Part shown: one piece after another, positions 36,567-45,374 of the stretch
Layout: every line of letters begins with the position of its first letter
Position numbering within the stretch: position 1 is the first letter of the stretch
NCBI RefSeq assembly: GCF_028728205.1
Contig: NZ_JAQYUU010000009.1
Location: forward strand, 62,001-126,000
Direction of reading: 5' to 3'
DNA: 64,000 bases
DNA from: Clostridium sp. 'White wine YQ'
Lineage (GTDB): Bacteria > Bacillota > Clostridia > Clostridiales > Clostridiaceae
Program-made: the position numbers and the translations under genes
The notes under the pieces: model-generated
Told to the model about the DNA's origin: nothing
The model's input: only the letters and a program-made list of their open reading frames with translations
The model's database searches: none

Positions 36567-38144
36567 TTATTTAAAAAGACGTTTAACAAAGGAGACTTTG
36601 TTATCCTTTTCTGCTACCAACATATCAAGTTCTTGGGTCAACCTCTCAATTTGTATTTGGAGAGAAGAATTTAAGTATCTAAGGTTAGAAATATCCTTAT
36701 CTTTATCTTGTAATATAAGCGTAAAATTTGTGGTATCAATCTTACTTTCTTGAGCTAGAGTAAGTGCATCAGTAAGTTCTTTGTTTTTTACTGTCAGCAT
36801 ATTTATAGAACCTTCATAAGTTTGCAGCTTATTTTCTAATACGGATACTTGAGTTTTAAGATTATCAATTACTAGTTTGGTGTCTTGATATTTACTTTCA
36901 TAATCAGCTAATAACTTATTAGTTACATGAATGTTAGATTCTTTTGATACTATTTCTTTTTTTAAGTTTTGAGCTTCTCTCTCAATAGTATTGTTTATAG
37001 TAGCAACAGTTTCTAGTTTCTTTATATGTGATTGAAGAGAATTCACCTGATCTAACAACTTCTGTATAGTTTTGTTTTTAGAAATAATTTGTTTTTCATA
37101 ATAAGTAGAAATAGATTCATTAGATTTTTTATCATCATCTTTTTCTGGCCTAATTAGAGTCATATTTAAAATTGAAAGTGGCGAGAATTGTATATTATCT
37201 TTATCTATTACTATGAAGCTTGAAAAAGAGTTTAAAGTTAGGCTATCAGATTGTAGAATATATTTTTCTATAATAGAGCTTGAACTATATGGAATTCTTT
37301 CCACCACATCTAAATCTCCATTAACAAATAAAGACGTTATAAAAATAGTATTTTTAAAGTTATATATTAAATAATAAACATTGTTTTTATATATTAGGCT
37401 TGAATAAGTATTTATACTCTCATTGGATTTTAAAGCCTTTGCTGAAAAATTGTTATCTATTAAGAAGCCATATTTTAATAAGGAGGATGAGGAATCCTTA
37501 ATTGAATAACTAATAGCAATCACATTATTTTCATCAATGGCAAAGGAATAGTCGTATGGTTTTGCGGGTGTTTTATCAATGGAAACATATTTACCCCAAA
37601 AGTTCTGTTGAGGAGAGTAGGTTCTATAACCTATGTAATAGGTCTTTAGCTTTTTTACATACAAAGTAATTATTTCCTTCTTCTGAACGTATGCTATAAA
37701 AGGAAACCCTTCTAGCTTCTCAACTATATCAAGCATTATTGGAGGCGTAATTGTAAGGTTAGAGGTTATTATTCTGTGATAGAGACAGTAAGTATTGTTA
37801 TCATACTTAGTATAAATCAAATTCAAAGCATTATTTAGGGAGATTACTTGAATGTGATCAACTTCAAAAGAAAAATTAAGTAATATATTTTCGGAAAAAT
37901 AATTTTCTTTATAAGTATATAAAACTAGTGATTTTGATGAGGAAATAGAAAGTATATAGATTGATCCATTTGCACTTAATATAACAGAAAGAAGTTTATC
38001 ACAGCTATCTACAAGCTCAATTTCTTGACTCCAAGAATTATCTTTTAAAATACTATAACAAATTGATCCCTCGTCATTTTTAAAAAACTTCCATAATTCA
38101 TCTTTTATATAAAGTAGGTACTCATTATTTTTATATGAAATCAT
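36567..38144 (-). CDS. Large protein: beta-rich domain plus coiled coil
   Basis: A 525-residue protein with no signal peptide or membrane helix. Residues 1 to about 340 consist of repeated short beta motifs (YLLYIKDELWKFF, IYILSISSSKSLVLY, YYLIYNFKNTIFI), as in a beta-propeller. Residues about 345 to 515 form a long coiled coil (SKNKTIQKLLDQVNSLQSH, DKDISNLRYLNSSLQIQIE). The tail is basic. It is monocistronic with AGGAGG. No family was recognised; a spore-associated structural role is possible. Confidence 0.65.
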   Translation of the reverse strand: MISYKNNEYLLYIKDELWKFFKNDEGSICYSILKDNSWSQEIELVDSCDKLLSVILSANGSIYILSISSSKSLVLYTYKENYFSENILLNFSFEVDHIQVISLNNALNLIYTKYDNNTYCLYHRIITSNLTITPPIMLDIVEKLEGFPFIAYVQKKEIITLYVKKLKTYYIGYRTYSPQQNFWGKYVSIDKTPAKPYDYSFAIDENNVIAISYSIKDSSSSLLKYGFLIDNNFSAKALKSNESINTYSSLIYKNNVYYLIYNFKNTIFITSLFVNGDLDVVERIPYSSSSIIEKYILQSDSLTLNSFSSFIVIDKDNIQFSPLSILNMTLIRPEKDDDKKSNESISTYYEKQIISKNKTIQKLLDQVNSLQSHIKKLETVATINNTIEREAQNLKKEIVSKESNIHVTNKLLADYESKYQDTKLVIDNLKTQVSVLENKLQTYEGSINMLTVKNKELTDALTLAQESKIDTTNFTLILQDKDKDISNLRYLNSSLQIQIERLTQELDMLVAEKDNKVSFVKRLFK

Positions 38145-38318
38145 AGAACCTCCTAACTAAAAAATTTATATCAATATAAAATATGAATTTAAACTGCAAT
38201 TATACTATAAATCAATGATTTTTAAGCAATACAAACAATAAAGTAATAAATAAAAAAGTATATACATATACATATTAAGGTAAATTGCAGGTTAGATAGT
38301 ATAAATTAATTCTAAGGG

Positions 38319-39284
38319 GTGAGACAAATAAAGATTGACATTATTTCTGGTTTTTTAGGTGCAGGGAAAACAACCCTTATTAAGAAACTTATAAAAGAAG
38401 CATTATTTAATGAAAAAGTAGCTATCATAGAAAATGAATATGGTGAAATAGGGATAGATGGAGATATTTTAAGGGAAGAGTCTATTCAAGTAAAAGAAAT
38501 AACTTCAGGGTGTATATGTTGTAGCATTTCTGGAAGTTTTGAGAGTGCAATTGAAGAAATTGTAGATAAATATAATCCAATGAGAATAATAATAGAGCCT
38601 TCAGGAGTGGCAAAACTTTCTCAAATAATTGCTACATTAAAAAAGCATAGAGAAAGAGGAAAAATTAACTCAATAATTACGGTGATAGATGTCAAACAAT
38701 TTGAAGTCTATATGACAAATTTCGGAGAGTTCTATATTGATCAAATAAGGAACGCGAAAACTGTTGTTTTGAGCAGAACACAGGATGTAGATAATAAGCA
38801 TATTTTGCAGGTACTTAAAGGTATAAAAAAGGTGAATCCTGGATGCTCAGTCATAATAACACCTTGGGATAAACTAAGTGGAGAAAATATACTTGAGGTT
38901 TTAGAGGATAGAAGAGAGTCAAGCTTAAAGGAGATTCAATTTATAAAGAAACCTTTAAATAATGCATATGCAAGAGCTCAAATAAGAAGTGAAGGATTAG
39001 TTGCTAAAGATGTATTTGAGACTTGGGGACAGGAGACTCCAGAGATATTTGATAAAGAGAACCTAAAAGGGATACTGAGAAAATTAGGCTTAGGGGAATA
39101 TGGATATGTATTAAGAGCTAAAGGAATAGTTCGATCTTCTGAAAATAAGTGGATTGCCTTTGACTATGTTCCTGGTGAGGTTGAAGTAAGAAACATTTCA
39201 CCGGATTATAATGGAAGAATATGCGTAATTGGGAAAGACTTAAGGATAGATAAGCTTCAAAAGCTTTTTAGTAGCGAGGAATAA
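38319..39284 (+). CDS. CobW/COG0523 GTPase (metallochaperone family)
   Basis: A 321-residue G3E GTPase. P-loop SGFLGAGKTT at 10-19, the metal-binding CxCC at Cys65-x-Cys67-Cys68 (SGCICCSISG), a Walker B-like IIEPSG, and a C-terminal CobW_C-like domain. These proteins deliver zinc, cobalt or other metals. It is the first gene of a four-gene cluster with a truncated paralogue, a permease and a TIGR03943 protein. The start is unusual: the only standard codon is GTG 38319, inside the ribosome site AAGGGGTGA. Confidence 0.9.
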   Translation: MRQIKIDIISGFLGAGKTTLIKKLIKEALFNEKVAIIENEYGEIGIDGDILREESIQVKEITSGCICCSISGSFESAIEEIVDKYNPMRIIIEPSGVAKLSQIIATLKKHRERGKINSIITVIDVKQFEVYMTNFGEFYIDQIRNAKTVVLSRTQDVDNKHILQVLKGIKKVNPGCSVIITPWDKLSGENILEVLEDRRESSLKEIQFIKKPLNNAYARAQIRSEGLVAKDVFETWGQETPEIFDKENLKGILRKLGLGEYGYVLRAKGIVRSSENKWIAFDYVPGEVEVRNISPDYNGRICVIGKDLRIDKLQKLFSSEE

Positions 39285-39285
39285 A

Positions 39286-39906
39286 ATGAAAAAGATTTGT
39301 TCCGTTGAAATTGTAGGGGGTTTTTTATCTTGGGGTAAAACATCTTTTATAAATAGTTATCTTGAAGTTACTAGATCTAGTGAAGAAGTTTTAGTGATAA
39401 TACAGTGTGAAAAAGGCAATTCAAATATCAATGAGGAATTTTTAAATGAAGATAAAGTTATCTTAAAGCAATTTAAGAATAATGATGAAATAACTGAGAG
39501 AGCGTTAAATAGAATAATTAATTTTAATAATCCTAATAGGATAATCATTGAGGCTAATGGGGTGCAATCGGTAGATTATATAATTAGGGAAATTCATAAA
39601 TCTAGAGGAAGACTAGGAGCAGTTTTTGCTATTTTAGATGGAAAAACTGTTGATATTTTTATAAGAAGTATGGGAGTTATAATGCTTCCACTAATTCATA
39701 TGGCAAATATGATAATTATTAATAACTGTGAATATATCTCCTATGAAAAGAATAGGGAGCTCAAGGTTTTGTTAGGGCAGCTTAATAAAGAAGCATATAT
39801 TGAACAAAGTTCATCAAGTAAAGATTTCTATAGAATTCTTAGTTCAAGTAGGGTAATAAATAAAGGGCTATATAAAAAAATAATAGATTTTATAAACAGG
39901 GGGTAG
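39286..39906 (+). CDS. Truncated CobW-like GTPase lacking the CxCC motif
   Basis: A 206-residue relative of the preceding GTPase. The P-loop reads GGFLSWGKTS (11-20), and later the IIIEANGVQSV switch region is seen. The CxCC metal site is absent: residues after the first beta-alpha unit go straight to an acidic stretch. The C-terminal CobW_C domain is also missing. It may be an inactive or regulatory subunit for 38319-39284, one base away. Confidence 0.8.
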   Translation: MKKICSVEIVGGFLSWGKTSFINSYLEVTRSSEEVLVIIQCEKGNSNINEEFLNEDKVILKQFKNNDEITERALNRIINFNNPNRIIIEANGVQSVDYIIREIHKSRGRLGAVFAILDGKTVDIFIRSMGVIMLPLIHMANMIIINNCEYISYEKNRELKVLLGQLNKEAYIEQSSSSKDFYRILSSSRVINKGLYKKIIDFINRG

Positions 39907-39910
39907 AAAA

Positions 39911-40801
39911 ATGAGGGAGCTTCAAGTCTTATTAAATAGCTTTTCGGGGATTTTTATAAGCATTTTTATTGAGGCACTACCCTTTGTTTTATTAGGTTCT
40001 TTAGTAGCTGGAGTAATAACCACATTCTTAACTGAGGACATTATTAAAAAAGTTTTACCTAAAAACAAGTTTGCAGGGGCAATTGGAGCAGCACTTTTAG
40101 GGCTGTTCTTTCCCTTATGTGAATGTGCTACAGTTCCAGTTACTAGAGGACTTGTTAAAAAAGGAGTACCAATAAATATTGCAATAACATTTATGATGGC
40201 AGCACCGATAATAAATCCGATTGTTATGCTTTCTACCTATGAGGCTTTTGGAGAAAACATAAAGATTTTATTGTTAAGAGTTATAATCGGGTTTGTATTA
40301 TCTATAGCAATAGGATTTTTGATGGAAGCTTTGAGCGATGGACAAGCTATTCTTAGTAGCTATGATAATGAGATAATTTGTGATTGTGGATGTGAAGACT
40401 TAAAAAAAGATAAAAGTTTAAAGATGCTTATATATCATATCTCTCAGGAATTCTATACCATTGGTAAGTTTCTAATAATAGGATCTATTTTAGCTTCATT
40501 ATTTCAAGTTCTTCTGCCAAGAGAGATTTTAGATATATTATCTGTAAATAAAGCTTTAGGTATCATAATAATGATGGCTTTAGCATACTTATTGTCAATA
40601 TGTTCCGAGGCTGATGCCTTTGTAGCTAGAAGTTTCTTAGGGCAATTTTCACTAGGGGCAGTTATGGCTTTCTTAATATTAGGACCAATGTTGGATTTAA
40701 AAAATAATCTGATGCTATTTTCTGTGTACAAAAAAAGCTTTGTGTTTAAAATGATGTTTGTTGTATTTTCACTTACCTTTTTAGCAGCTTGTTTGATATA
40801 G
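39911..40801 (+). CDS. YraQ/DUF318-type permease
   Basis: A 296-residue membrane protein with eight or so helices in two halves. The conserved loop GLFFPLCECATVPVTRGLVKKGVP carries CxC, and a second CxC (CDCGCED) lies in the central cytosolic loop near residue 156. DUF318 permeases sit beside TIGR03943 proteins, as here, and with CobW GTPases in putative metal uptake or efflux sets. Confidence 0.87.
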   Translation: MRELQVLLNSFSGIFISIFIEALPFVLLGSLVAGVITTFLTEDIIKKVLPKNKFAGAIGAALLGLFFPLCECATVPVTRGLVKKGVPINIAITFMMAAPIINPIVMLSTYEAFGENIKILLLRVIIGFVLSIAIGFLMEALSDGQAILSSYDNEIICDCGCEDLKKDKSLKMLIYHISQEFYTIGKFLIIGSILASLFQVLLPREILDILSVNKALGIIIMMALAYLLSICSEADAFVARSFLGQFSLGAVMAFLILGPMLDLKNNLMLFSVYKKSFVFKMMFVVFSLTFLAACLI

Positions 40802-40812
40802 GAGGGATTAAA

Positions 40813-41526
40813 GTGAAGCGATTTAATATAAATGAATTTATTTGGTTTTTAATTTTAGTATTTATAGATATATATTTATATTATTTAATTTCTACAAGAA
40901 AAATCTTTGATTATGTTAGCAATAAAACAGAATATTATATTTGGAGTGCAATAGTTATACTGGCATTTGTAGCAATCTTTCAGTTTTTTAAGATATTCAC
41001 AATCCCTACTAGAGAAAAACTAAGAAAAGGATATTTAATCTTTATAATAGCTTTTATATTAATGATTAATTCAAAGGGCATTAAAGAAATTGATACATTG
41101 CAATTTAAAGGAGTAACTGTAGTTATAAATAATACCCCCTTTGAACATAGTCATAGTGGAGAAGAAACTATACCTAATGAAGGGAAAATAAGTCTCACAA
41201 AAGAAAATTTATATTCTTATGTTGAGCAGCTTCAAGAAAATCCTCAAAAGTATGTAGGAAGAGAAGCCGTAATAAGTGGTGTAGTTTATCAAGTACAAGG
41301 AGACGAAAATACTTTTTATATAGGGAGAAATGTAATAAGTTGTTGTATTGCTGATTCTCAAAATGTTGTAATTATATGTAATATTAAAGAGAAAAAGCTT
41401 CCGCAAAAAGGGCAGTGGGTAGAGGTGTCAGGAAAGATTGAAATTGGAAGCTTCAATTATAAAAATAATATAATTAAAATTCCTATTATTAAGGTTAATA
41501 GTTATAAAAATGTTAACGAAGAATGA
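40813..41526 (+). CDS. TIGR03943/DUF1980 family protein
   Basis: A 237-residue protein with two or three N-terminal membrane helices (to about residue 85) and a C-terminal beta domain. This includes YVGREAVISGVVYQ and RNVISCCIADSQNVVIIC with a conserved CC. GGAGG at 40801-40805 selects GTG 40813 rather than the frame opening at 40789 inside the permease gene. It partners the DUF318 permease; together with the CobW proteins this is a likely metal transport cluster. Confidence 0.87.
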   Translation: MKRFNINEFIWFLILVFIDIYLYYLISTRKIFDYVSNKTEYYIWSAIVILAFVAIFQFFKIFTIPTREKLRKGYLIFIIAFILMINSKGIKEIDTLQFKGVTVVINNTPFEHSHSGEETIPNEGKISLTKENLYSYVEQLQENPQKYVGREAVISGVVYQVQGDENTFYIGRNVISCCIADSQNVVIICNIKEKKLPQKGQWVEVSGKIEIGSFNYKNNIIKIPIIKVNSYKNVNEE

Positions 41527-41662
41527 ATATAAATTTTTATATTAAAATAGTGTTGGGTTTGTGATAATATAAGAATAAGGCTTTGAGTTAGGCTATAGAT
41601 TTTTTTTGAAGTTTATGAGTAACGTAAGAATAGGCCTTTATTAACTTATGGGAGGACAAAAA

Positions 41663-42439
41663 ATGAACCCAATAGCATTTGAATTGTTTGGACTAGAGAT
41701 TAGATGGTATGGTGTACTTATATCATTGGGAATAATAGCAGCATTTATATTAGCATATTACAACGCTCCAAAAAGGAAGGTAGATTTTGAGAAATTAATT
41801 GATATTTTTATAGTATCTTTTCCGCTTGCGATAATTGGTGCGAGAGGATATTATGTTATATTTGAGTGGAATTATTATAGTCAGCATACAAGTGAGATAA
41901 TTAATATCAGACAAGGTGGGCTAGCTATCCATGGTGGAATACTAGGAGCGATGCTAGGAGCATTCATATATACTAGATGGAAAAAGATACGCATGATGGA
42001 ATATGCAGATTTGGTAGCTCCATCAATAATCCTAGCACAAGGCTTTGGAAGGTGGGGAAATTTCTTTAATGGAGAGGCTCATGGAGATGTAGTTTCTAAA
42101 GAGTTTATAAGTAAGTTTCCTGCATTTATACAAAAAGGTATGTTCATAGATGGCAATTACTATCAACCAACATTTTTATATGAATCTATTTGGAACATAC
42201 TTATATGCATAATACTAGTATGGATATATAGAAATTATAATAGAGATCTAAAAGGAAGATTATTTTTTGCATATGTAATCTTATACTCAATCGGAAGATT
42301 CTTTATTGAAGGAATGAGAACTGATAGCTTGTATTTCATGGGACTAAGAGTAGCTCAACTAGTGAGTTTAATTGGAATAATTGGCGGAATTATATATATT
42401 GCAATAGTCACTTATCGAGATAGAAAAAGTGCATTTTAA
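41663..42439 (+). CDS. lgt: Prolipoprotein diacylglyceryl transferase
   Basis: A 258-residue membrane enzyme that attaches diacylglycerol to lipobox Cys, for example the lipoprotein at 4606. Signature GRWGNFFNGEAHG is seen, plus GGLAIHGGILGA and the terminal EGMRTDSLYFMGLRVAQLVSL. GGGAGGA selects ATG 41663, with five codons of open frame upstream rejected. It has seven membrane helices as usual and is monocistronic. Confidence 0.95.
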   Translation: MNPIAFELFGLEIRWYGVLISLGIIAAFILAYYNAPKRKVDFEKLIDIFIVSFPLAIIGARGYYVIFEWNYYSQHTSEIINIRQGGLAIHGGILGAMLGAFIYTRWKKIRMMEYADLVAPSIILAQGFGRWGNFFNGEAHGDVVSKEFISKFPAFIQKGMFIDGNYYQPTFLYESIWNILICIILVWIYRNYNRDLKGRLFFAYVILYSIGRFFIEGMRTDSLYFMGLRVAQLVSLIGIIGGIIYIAIVTYRDRKSAF

Positions 42440-42464
42440 AGGAGGGATACCCCTCCTTTATTTT
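42437..42464 (+). terminator. Intrinsic terminator overlapping lgt stop
   Basis: TAAAGGAGGG (42437-42446) pairs with CCCTCCTTTA (42451-42460), then TTTT. Confidence 0.8.
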
Positions 42465-42648
42465 ATATATTAGAAGCTTAAATAAGGATAATATTCTATC
42501 CAAGAAGTGAAGAACTTTCATGTAAAAAAATAATAATAAAGTATTGACAAAACAAAAGTATATAAAGGAAAGATAGAGAGGTACGATTAATAGAGTATGT
42601 GTTGTTACTAAGGTTATATTAAAGTACACAAATGATGGAGGAGTTAAT

Positions 42649-43686
42649 ATGATAAGGAAGCTACAAAATGGAGAATTAGACCTAGGAGTTCTAGAAATAA
42701 AAGACTTAATTGATATTAAGTTGCTTCAAACTTTCCAAGATAATTTTGCTATTGGAATGAACATTGCAAGTGTAACAGTTGATAAAGATGGAACGCCGGT
42801 AACCAATCCAAGTTCTTATACAAGATTTTGCAAAGGATTAACTCAGTCTACAAAAACTGGAGAAGGAAGATGCGCAGAATCCCATAGAAAAGGTGGCCAA
42901 GAAGCTGTAAGACTAGGGAGACCATATATATATACGTGTCATGCAGGGTTAATAGATTTTGCAGCTCCGATATTAGTTGAAGGACATCTTATAGGAACAA
43001 TTCTTGGAGGACAAGTACTAACAGAAGATCCTCAAGAATTAAAATTTAAGAAAACAGCAAATGAAATAGGAGTAGATGAAGAAGATTATGCTGAGGCCGC
43101 AAGAAATGTTTATAGAACAAATGAAAAAAATGTAAAAGCAGCAGCAGAAGTTTTATTCATTGTTGCAAATGCACTTTCTAATTCGGGCTATGAACAACTA
43201 AGATTAAACAGTATGTCTGAAGTTTTAGCAGATAATTTTGGACAAATATCAGCTAGCATGGAAGAGCTTAGCGCTTCAGCAGTGAATGTAAGCAATAATC
43301 AACATAATTTAAATGCAGAAATAGCTAATATTCAACAAATATCTGTAGAAATAAACTCCATATTAGATTCAATAAAGAGTATAGCAGACCAAACAAGAAT
43401 GCTTGGTTTAAATGCAGCTATAGAAGCAGCAAGAGCTGGGGAAGTAGGCAGAGGGTTTGGTGTTGTTGCAAGTGAGATAAGAACACTATCTAATAATTCA
43501 AAGGAAACAGCGATAAAGGTTATGCAGTTAACAGGTCTTATACAAGAATCTGTAGCTAAGACGATTGAAACATCCAATGAAACATTAGAAACTACAGAAC
43601 AACAAACTGCTGCTATAGAAGAAGTGGCTGCAAGTTTACAAGAAGTAACATCTTTAGCTGAAGATTTAAGAAATCATGGCAAATAA
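42649..43686 (+). CDS. Soluble PocR-domain chemoreceptor-like protein
   Basis: A 345-residue protein. The N-terminal PocR sensory domain (about 15-180) contains [21 protein letters not shown] and [14 protein letters not shown]. Cys residues in these motifs may bind a metal or ligand. The C-terminal MCP signalling domain has the hairpin tip [31 protein letters not shown]. No membrane helix is seen, so it is a cytosolic receptor. GGAGG precedes the ATG and a terminator follows. Confidence 0.9.
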   Translation: MIRKLQNGELDLGVLEIKDLIDIKLLQTFQDNFAIGMNIASVTVDKDGTPVTNPSSYTRFCKGLTQSTKTGEGRCAESHRKGGQEAVRLGRPYIYTCHAGLIDFAAPILVEGHLIGTILGGQVLTEDPQELKFKKTANEIGVDEEDYAEAARNVYRTNEKNVKAAAEVLFIVANALSNSGYEQLRLNSMSEVLADNFGQISASMEELSASAVNVSNNQHNLNAEIANIQQISVEINSILDSIKSIADQTRMLGLNAAIEAARAGEVGRGFGVVASEIRTLSNNSKETAIKVMQLTGLIQESVAKTIETSNETLETTEQQTAAIEEVAASLQEVTSLAEDLRNHGK

Positions 43687-43706
43687 ATAGTACATATGAA
43701 AAGAAG

Positions 43707-43736
43707 TGTAGCTCCATTAAGTGAGCTACATTTTTT
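43707..43736 (+). terminator. Intrinsic terminator
   Basis: TGTAGCTC (43707-43714) pairs with GAGCTACA (43723-43730), followed by six Ts. Confidence 0.85.
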
Positions 43737-43884
43737 AAAAAGAATTTTTTAATAATTAAGGATTGATTTTCCGTATTGACTAAGTATCATTAAACATATA
43801 TAATAAAGTTCGTGACACTTTAGTGAGCAAGTAACTGTTAAAAGTTTGAATACAAGCTTATATAAAGTGTGGCGTACATTGTAT

Positions 43885-43974
43885 GGAGAGATGTCTGAGT
43901 GGTCGAAGGAGCTCGCCTGGAAAGCGGGTGTAGGGGAAACTCTACCGGGGGTTCGAATCCCCCTCTCTCCGCCA
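43885..43974 (+). tRNA. tRNA-Ser (anticodon GGA)
   Basis: A class II tRNA with acceptor GGAGAGA paired to TCTCTCC, and D-arm TCTGAGTGGTCGAAGGA. The anticodon loop CTGGAAA has GGA at 43919-43921. The variable arm is long, and the T-arm is GGGGGTTCGAATCCCCC. The CCA end is encoded at 43972-43974. It reads UCC and UCU codons. It lies directly before the SRP RNA. Confidence 0.97.
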
Positions 43975-43975
43975 A

Positions 43976-44243
43976 CGCCGTGCTAGATGGGGAGTCAGCG
44001 GTGCCCTGTAACCTGCAATCCGCTATAGCAGGGTCGAAGTCCTGGTTTAGGTTTTAGCCTGTAGGGTCTGCCCTAAGTAAGTGGTGTTGAGGGCTGGGTC
44101 CCACGCAATGTAAGCCCGTGAATCTCGTCAGGTCCGGAAGGAAGCAGCGATAAGCGGTGTCTTGCATGTGCCGTGGATTAATCTGGTCTGAGCTTACTGC
44201 TTAGGTAACGCCTATAAGCTACTATCGATGCCAGGTGCACGGT
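43976..44243 (+). ncRNA. ffs: Signal recognition particle RNA, large Bacillota type
   Basis: About 268 nt with the universal SRP54-binding domain near 44126-44155 (GTCAGGTCCGGAAGGAAGCA followed by GCGATAA). The termini are complementary (GCCGTGC near the 5' end, GCACGG at 44237-44242), and an Alu-type 5' domain is present, as in Bacillus and Clostridium. The ends are estimated from the pairing. A strong terminator follows. Confidence 0.95.
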
Positions 44244-44257
44244 TTATGTTAAAAGAT

Positions 44258-44285
44258 AAAACTCAGCGAAAGCTGAGTTTTTTTG
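44258..44285 (+). terminator. Terminator of SRP RNA
   Basis: AAAACTCAGC (44258-44267), GAAA tetraloop, GCTGAGTTTT (44272-44281), then more Ts. Confidence 0.9.
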
Positions 44286-44320
44286 TTGTAAATGAAAGTT
44301 AGAAATATAATTGAAAAAAG

Positions 44321-44394
44321 TTATCAACAACATATTGTGCATAATGTTGATAATATACACAATATCATGGGAAAAAACATAAAGATGTGGATAA
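44321..44394. promoter_or_regulatory. Cluster of DnaA-box-like 9-mers
   Basis: TTATCAACA at 44321-44329 and its inverse TGTTGATAA at 44345-44353 are one mismatch from the DnaA box. TGTGGATAA at 44386-44394 is a perfect inverted TTATCCACA. ATATACACA at 44353-44361 is a weaker fourth. Three boxes fall within 74 bases upstream of sod. The perfect box overlaps a possible -35 position for TATATA at 44408. Confidence 0.45.
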
Positions 44395-44450
44395 CTTTAA
44401 AGAATTCTATATAAAAAAGTTAATAAGTTATTGGCAAACATTACATTAAT

Positions 44451-44500
44451 AAAACCTCCTTTTATGGAAGATAATATTTTCTATAAAAGGAGGTTTTTTT
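44451..44500 (+). promoter_or_regulatory. Long hairpin with T-run burying the sod ribosome site
   Basis: AAAACCTCCTTTTAT (44451-44465) pairs perfectly with ATAAAAGGAGGTTTT (44483-44497). The stem continues inward for seven more pairs (two G-U) to a three-base loop. The AGGAGG ribosome site of sod is in the 3' arm, and T's run up to the ATG at 44501. It looks like a terminator or attenuator fused to an RBS-sequestering stem. Confidence 0.7.
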
Positions 44501-45235
44501 ATGAAGAAATTAGTATTAATCTTTTTAGGATTTATTTTAATTATGAGTTCAACTATAAATGTTAGAGCAACGGAAGCTTTCAAAGAGGATATGTCCTATG
44601 AACTATTATCAGAATTATATAACTTAAAGTACCCGTATGAAGTGCCAGCACTAAAGTATAAATATAATGCTTTAGAACCGTATATAGATGAAGCAACAAT
44701 GATGCTTCATCATGATAAACATCATAAAGCATATGTAGATAATTTAAATAAAGCTTTAGAAAAATATCCTGAACTTCAAGCCAAAACATTAAAAGAGATA
44801 CTTTCAAATATAGAAAAGATTCCTCAAGAGGTAAGAGAGGCTATAAGAAATAACGGGGGAGGACATTTTAATCACAGTTTCTTTTGGCAAGTTATGGCTC
44901 CTAACAAAGGGGGAGAAGCCAAGGGTGAGTTAAAGAACAAAATTGATAAAACCTATGGATCTTTTGATAAATTTAAAGAGCAATTTAAAAAGGCTGCATT
45001 AGAGAGATTTGGTTCAGGTTGGGCTTGGCTAGTTAAGGATCAGCAAGGGAACTTGAAAATTATATCTACAGCCAATCAGGATACTCCGCTAGCATTAGGA
45101 GTTAAACCTATAATAGCAATAGATGTATGGGAACATGCCTATTACTTAAAATATCAAAATAAGAGAGCTGAATATATTGATAATTGGTGGAATGTGGTTG
45201 ATTGGGATAGAGCAGAAGTATTGGCAAATAGCTAA
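44501..45235 (+). CDS. sodA: Exported Fe/Mn superoxide dismutase
   Basis: A 244-residue protein. Residues 1-25 form a signal peptide (MKKLVLIFLGFILIM..., possible cleavage after VRA). Then follows a complete Fe/Mn SOD: LHHDKHHKAY (70-77), GGGHFNHSFFW, GSGWAWLV, and the metal ligands in AIDVWEHAYYLKYQNKRAEYID. It converts superoxide to peroxide and O2, here probably outside the membrane. Export of SOD is unusual for an anaerobe. Translation is governed by the hairpin at 44451-44497. Confidence 0.93.
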   Translation: MKKLVLIFLGFILIMSSTINVRATEAFKEDMSYELLSELYNLKYPYEVPALKYKYNALEPYIDEATMMLHHDKHHKAYVDNLNKALEKYPELQAKTLKEILSNIEKIPQEVREAIRNNGGGHFNHSFFWQVMAPNKGGEAKGELKNKIDKTYGSFDKFKEQFKKAALERFGSGWAWLVKDQQGNLKIISTANQDTPLALGVKPIIAIDVWEHAYYLKYQNKRAEYIDNWWNVVDWDRAEVLANS

Positions 45236-45236
45236 A

Positions 45237-45286
45237 AATTAAAGTTGGAAGTTTGTTAAAAAAATAGGCTTCCAACTTTAATTTTG
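45237..45286 (+). terminator. Terminator of sod
   Basis: AATTAAAGTTGGAAG (45237-45251) pairs perfectly with CTTCCAACTTTAATT (45269-45283), then TTG. Confidence 0.8.
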
Positions 45287-45374
45287 TCAACAAAAGGCTG
45301 TCTTCCTTGACTAATATTAATAAAATAATATATTATTATAATATAATGAAAAAAATTAGTTAGGAGGAAGAGTA

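Noticed and set aside
38160-38318. Zur box before the CobW cluster
   Set aside because: No TCGTAATNATTACGA-like palindrome; only a distant CTGCAATT/AATTGCAG inverted pair about 90 bases apart.
44321-44394. Chromosome origin
   Set aside because: Only three to four boxes, no AT-rich unwinding element identified, and no dnaA/dnaN nearby.
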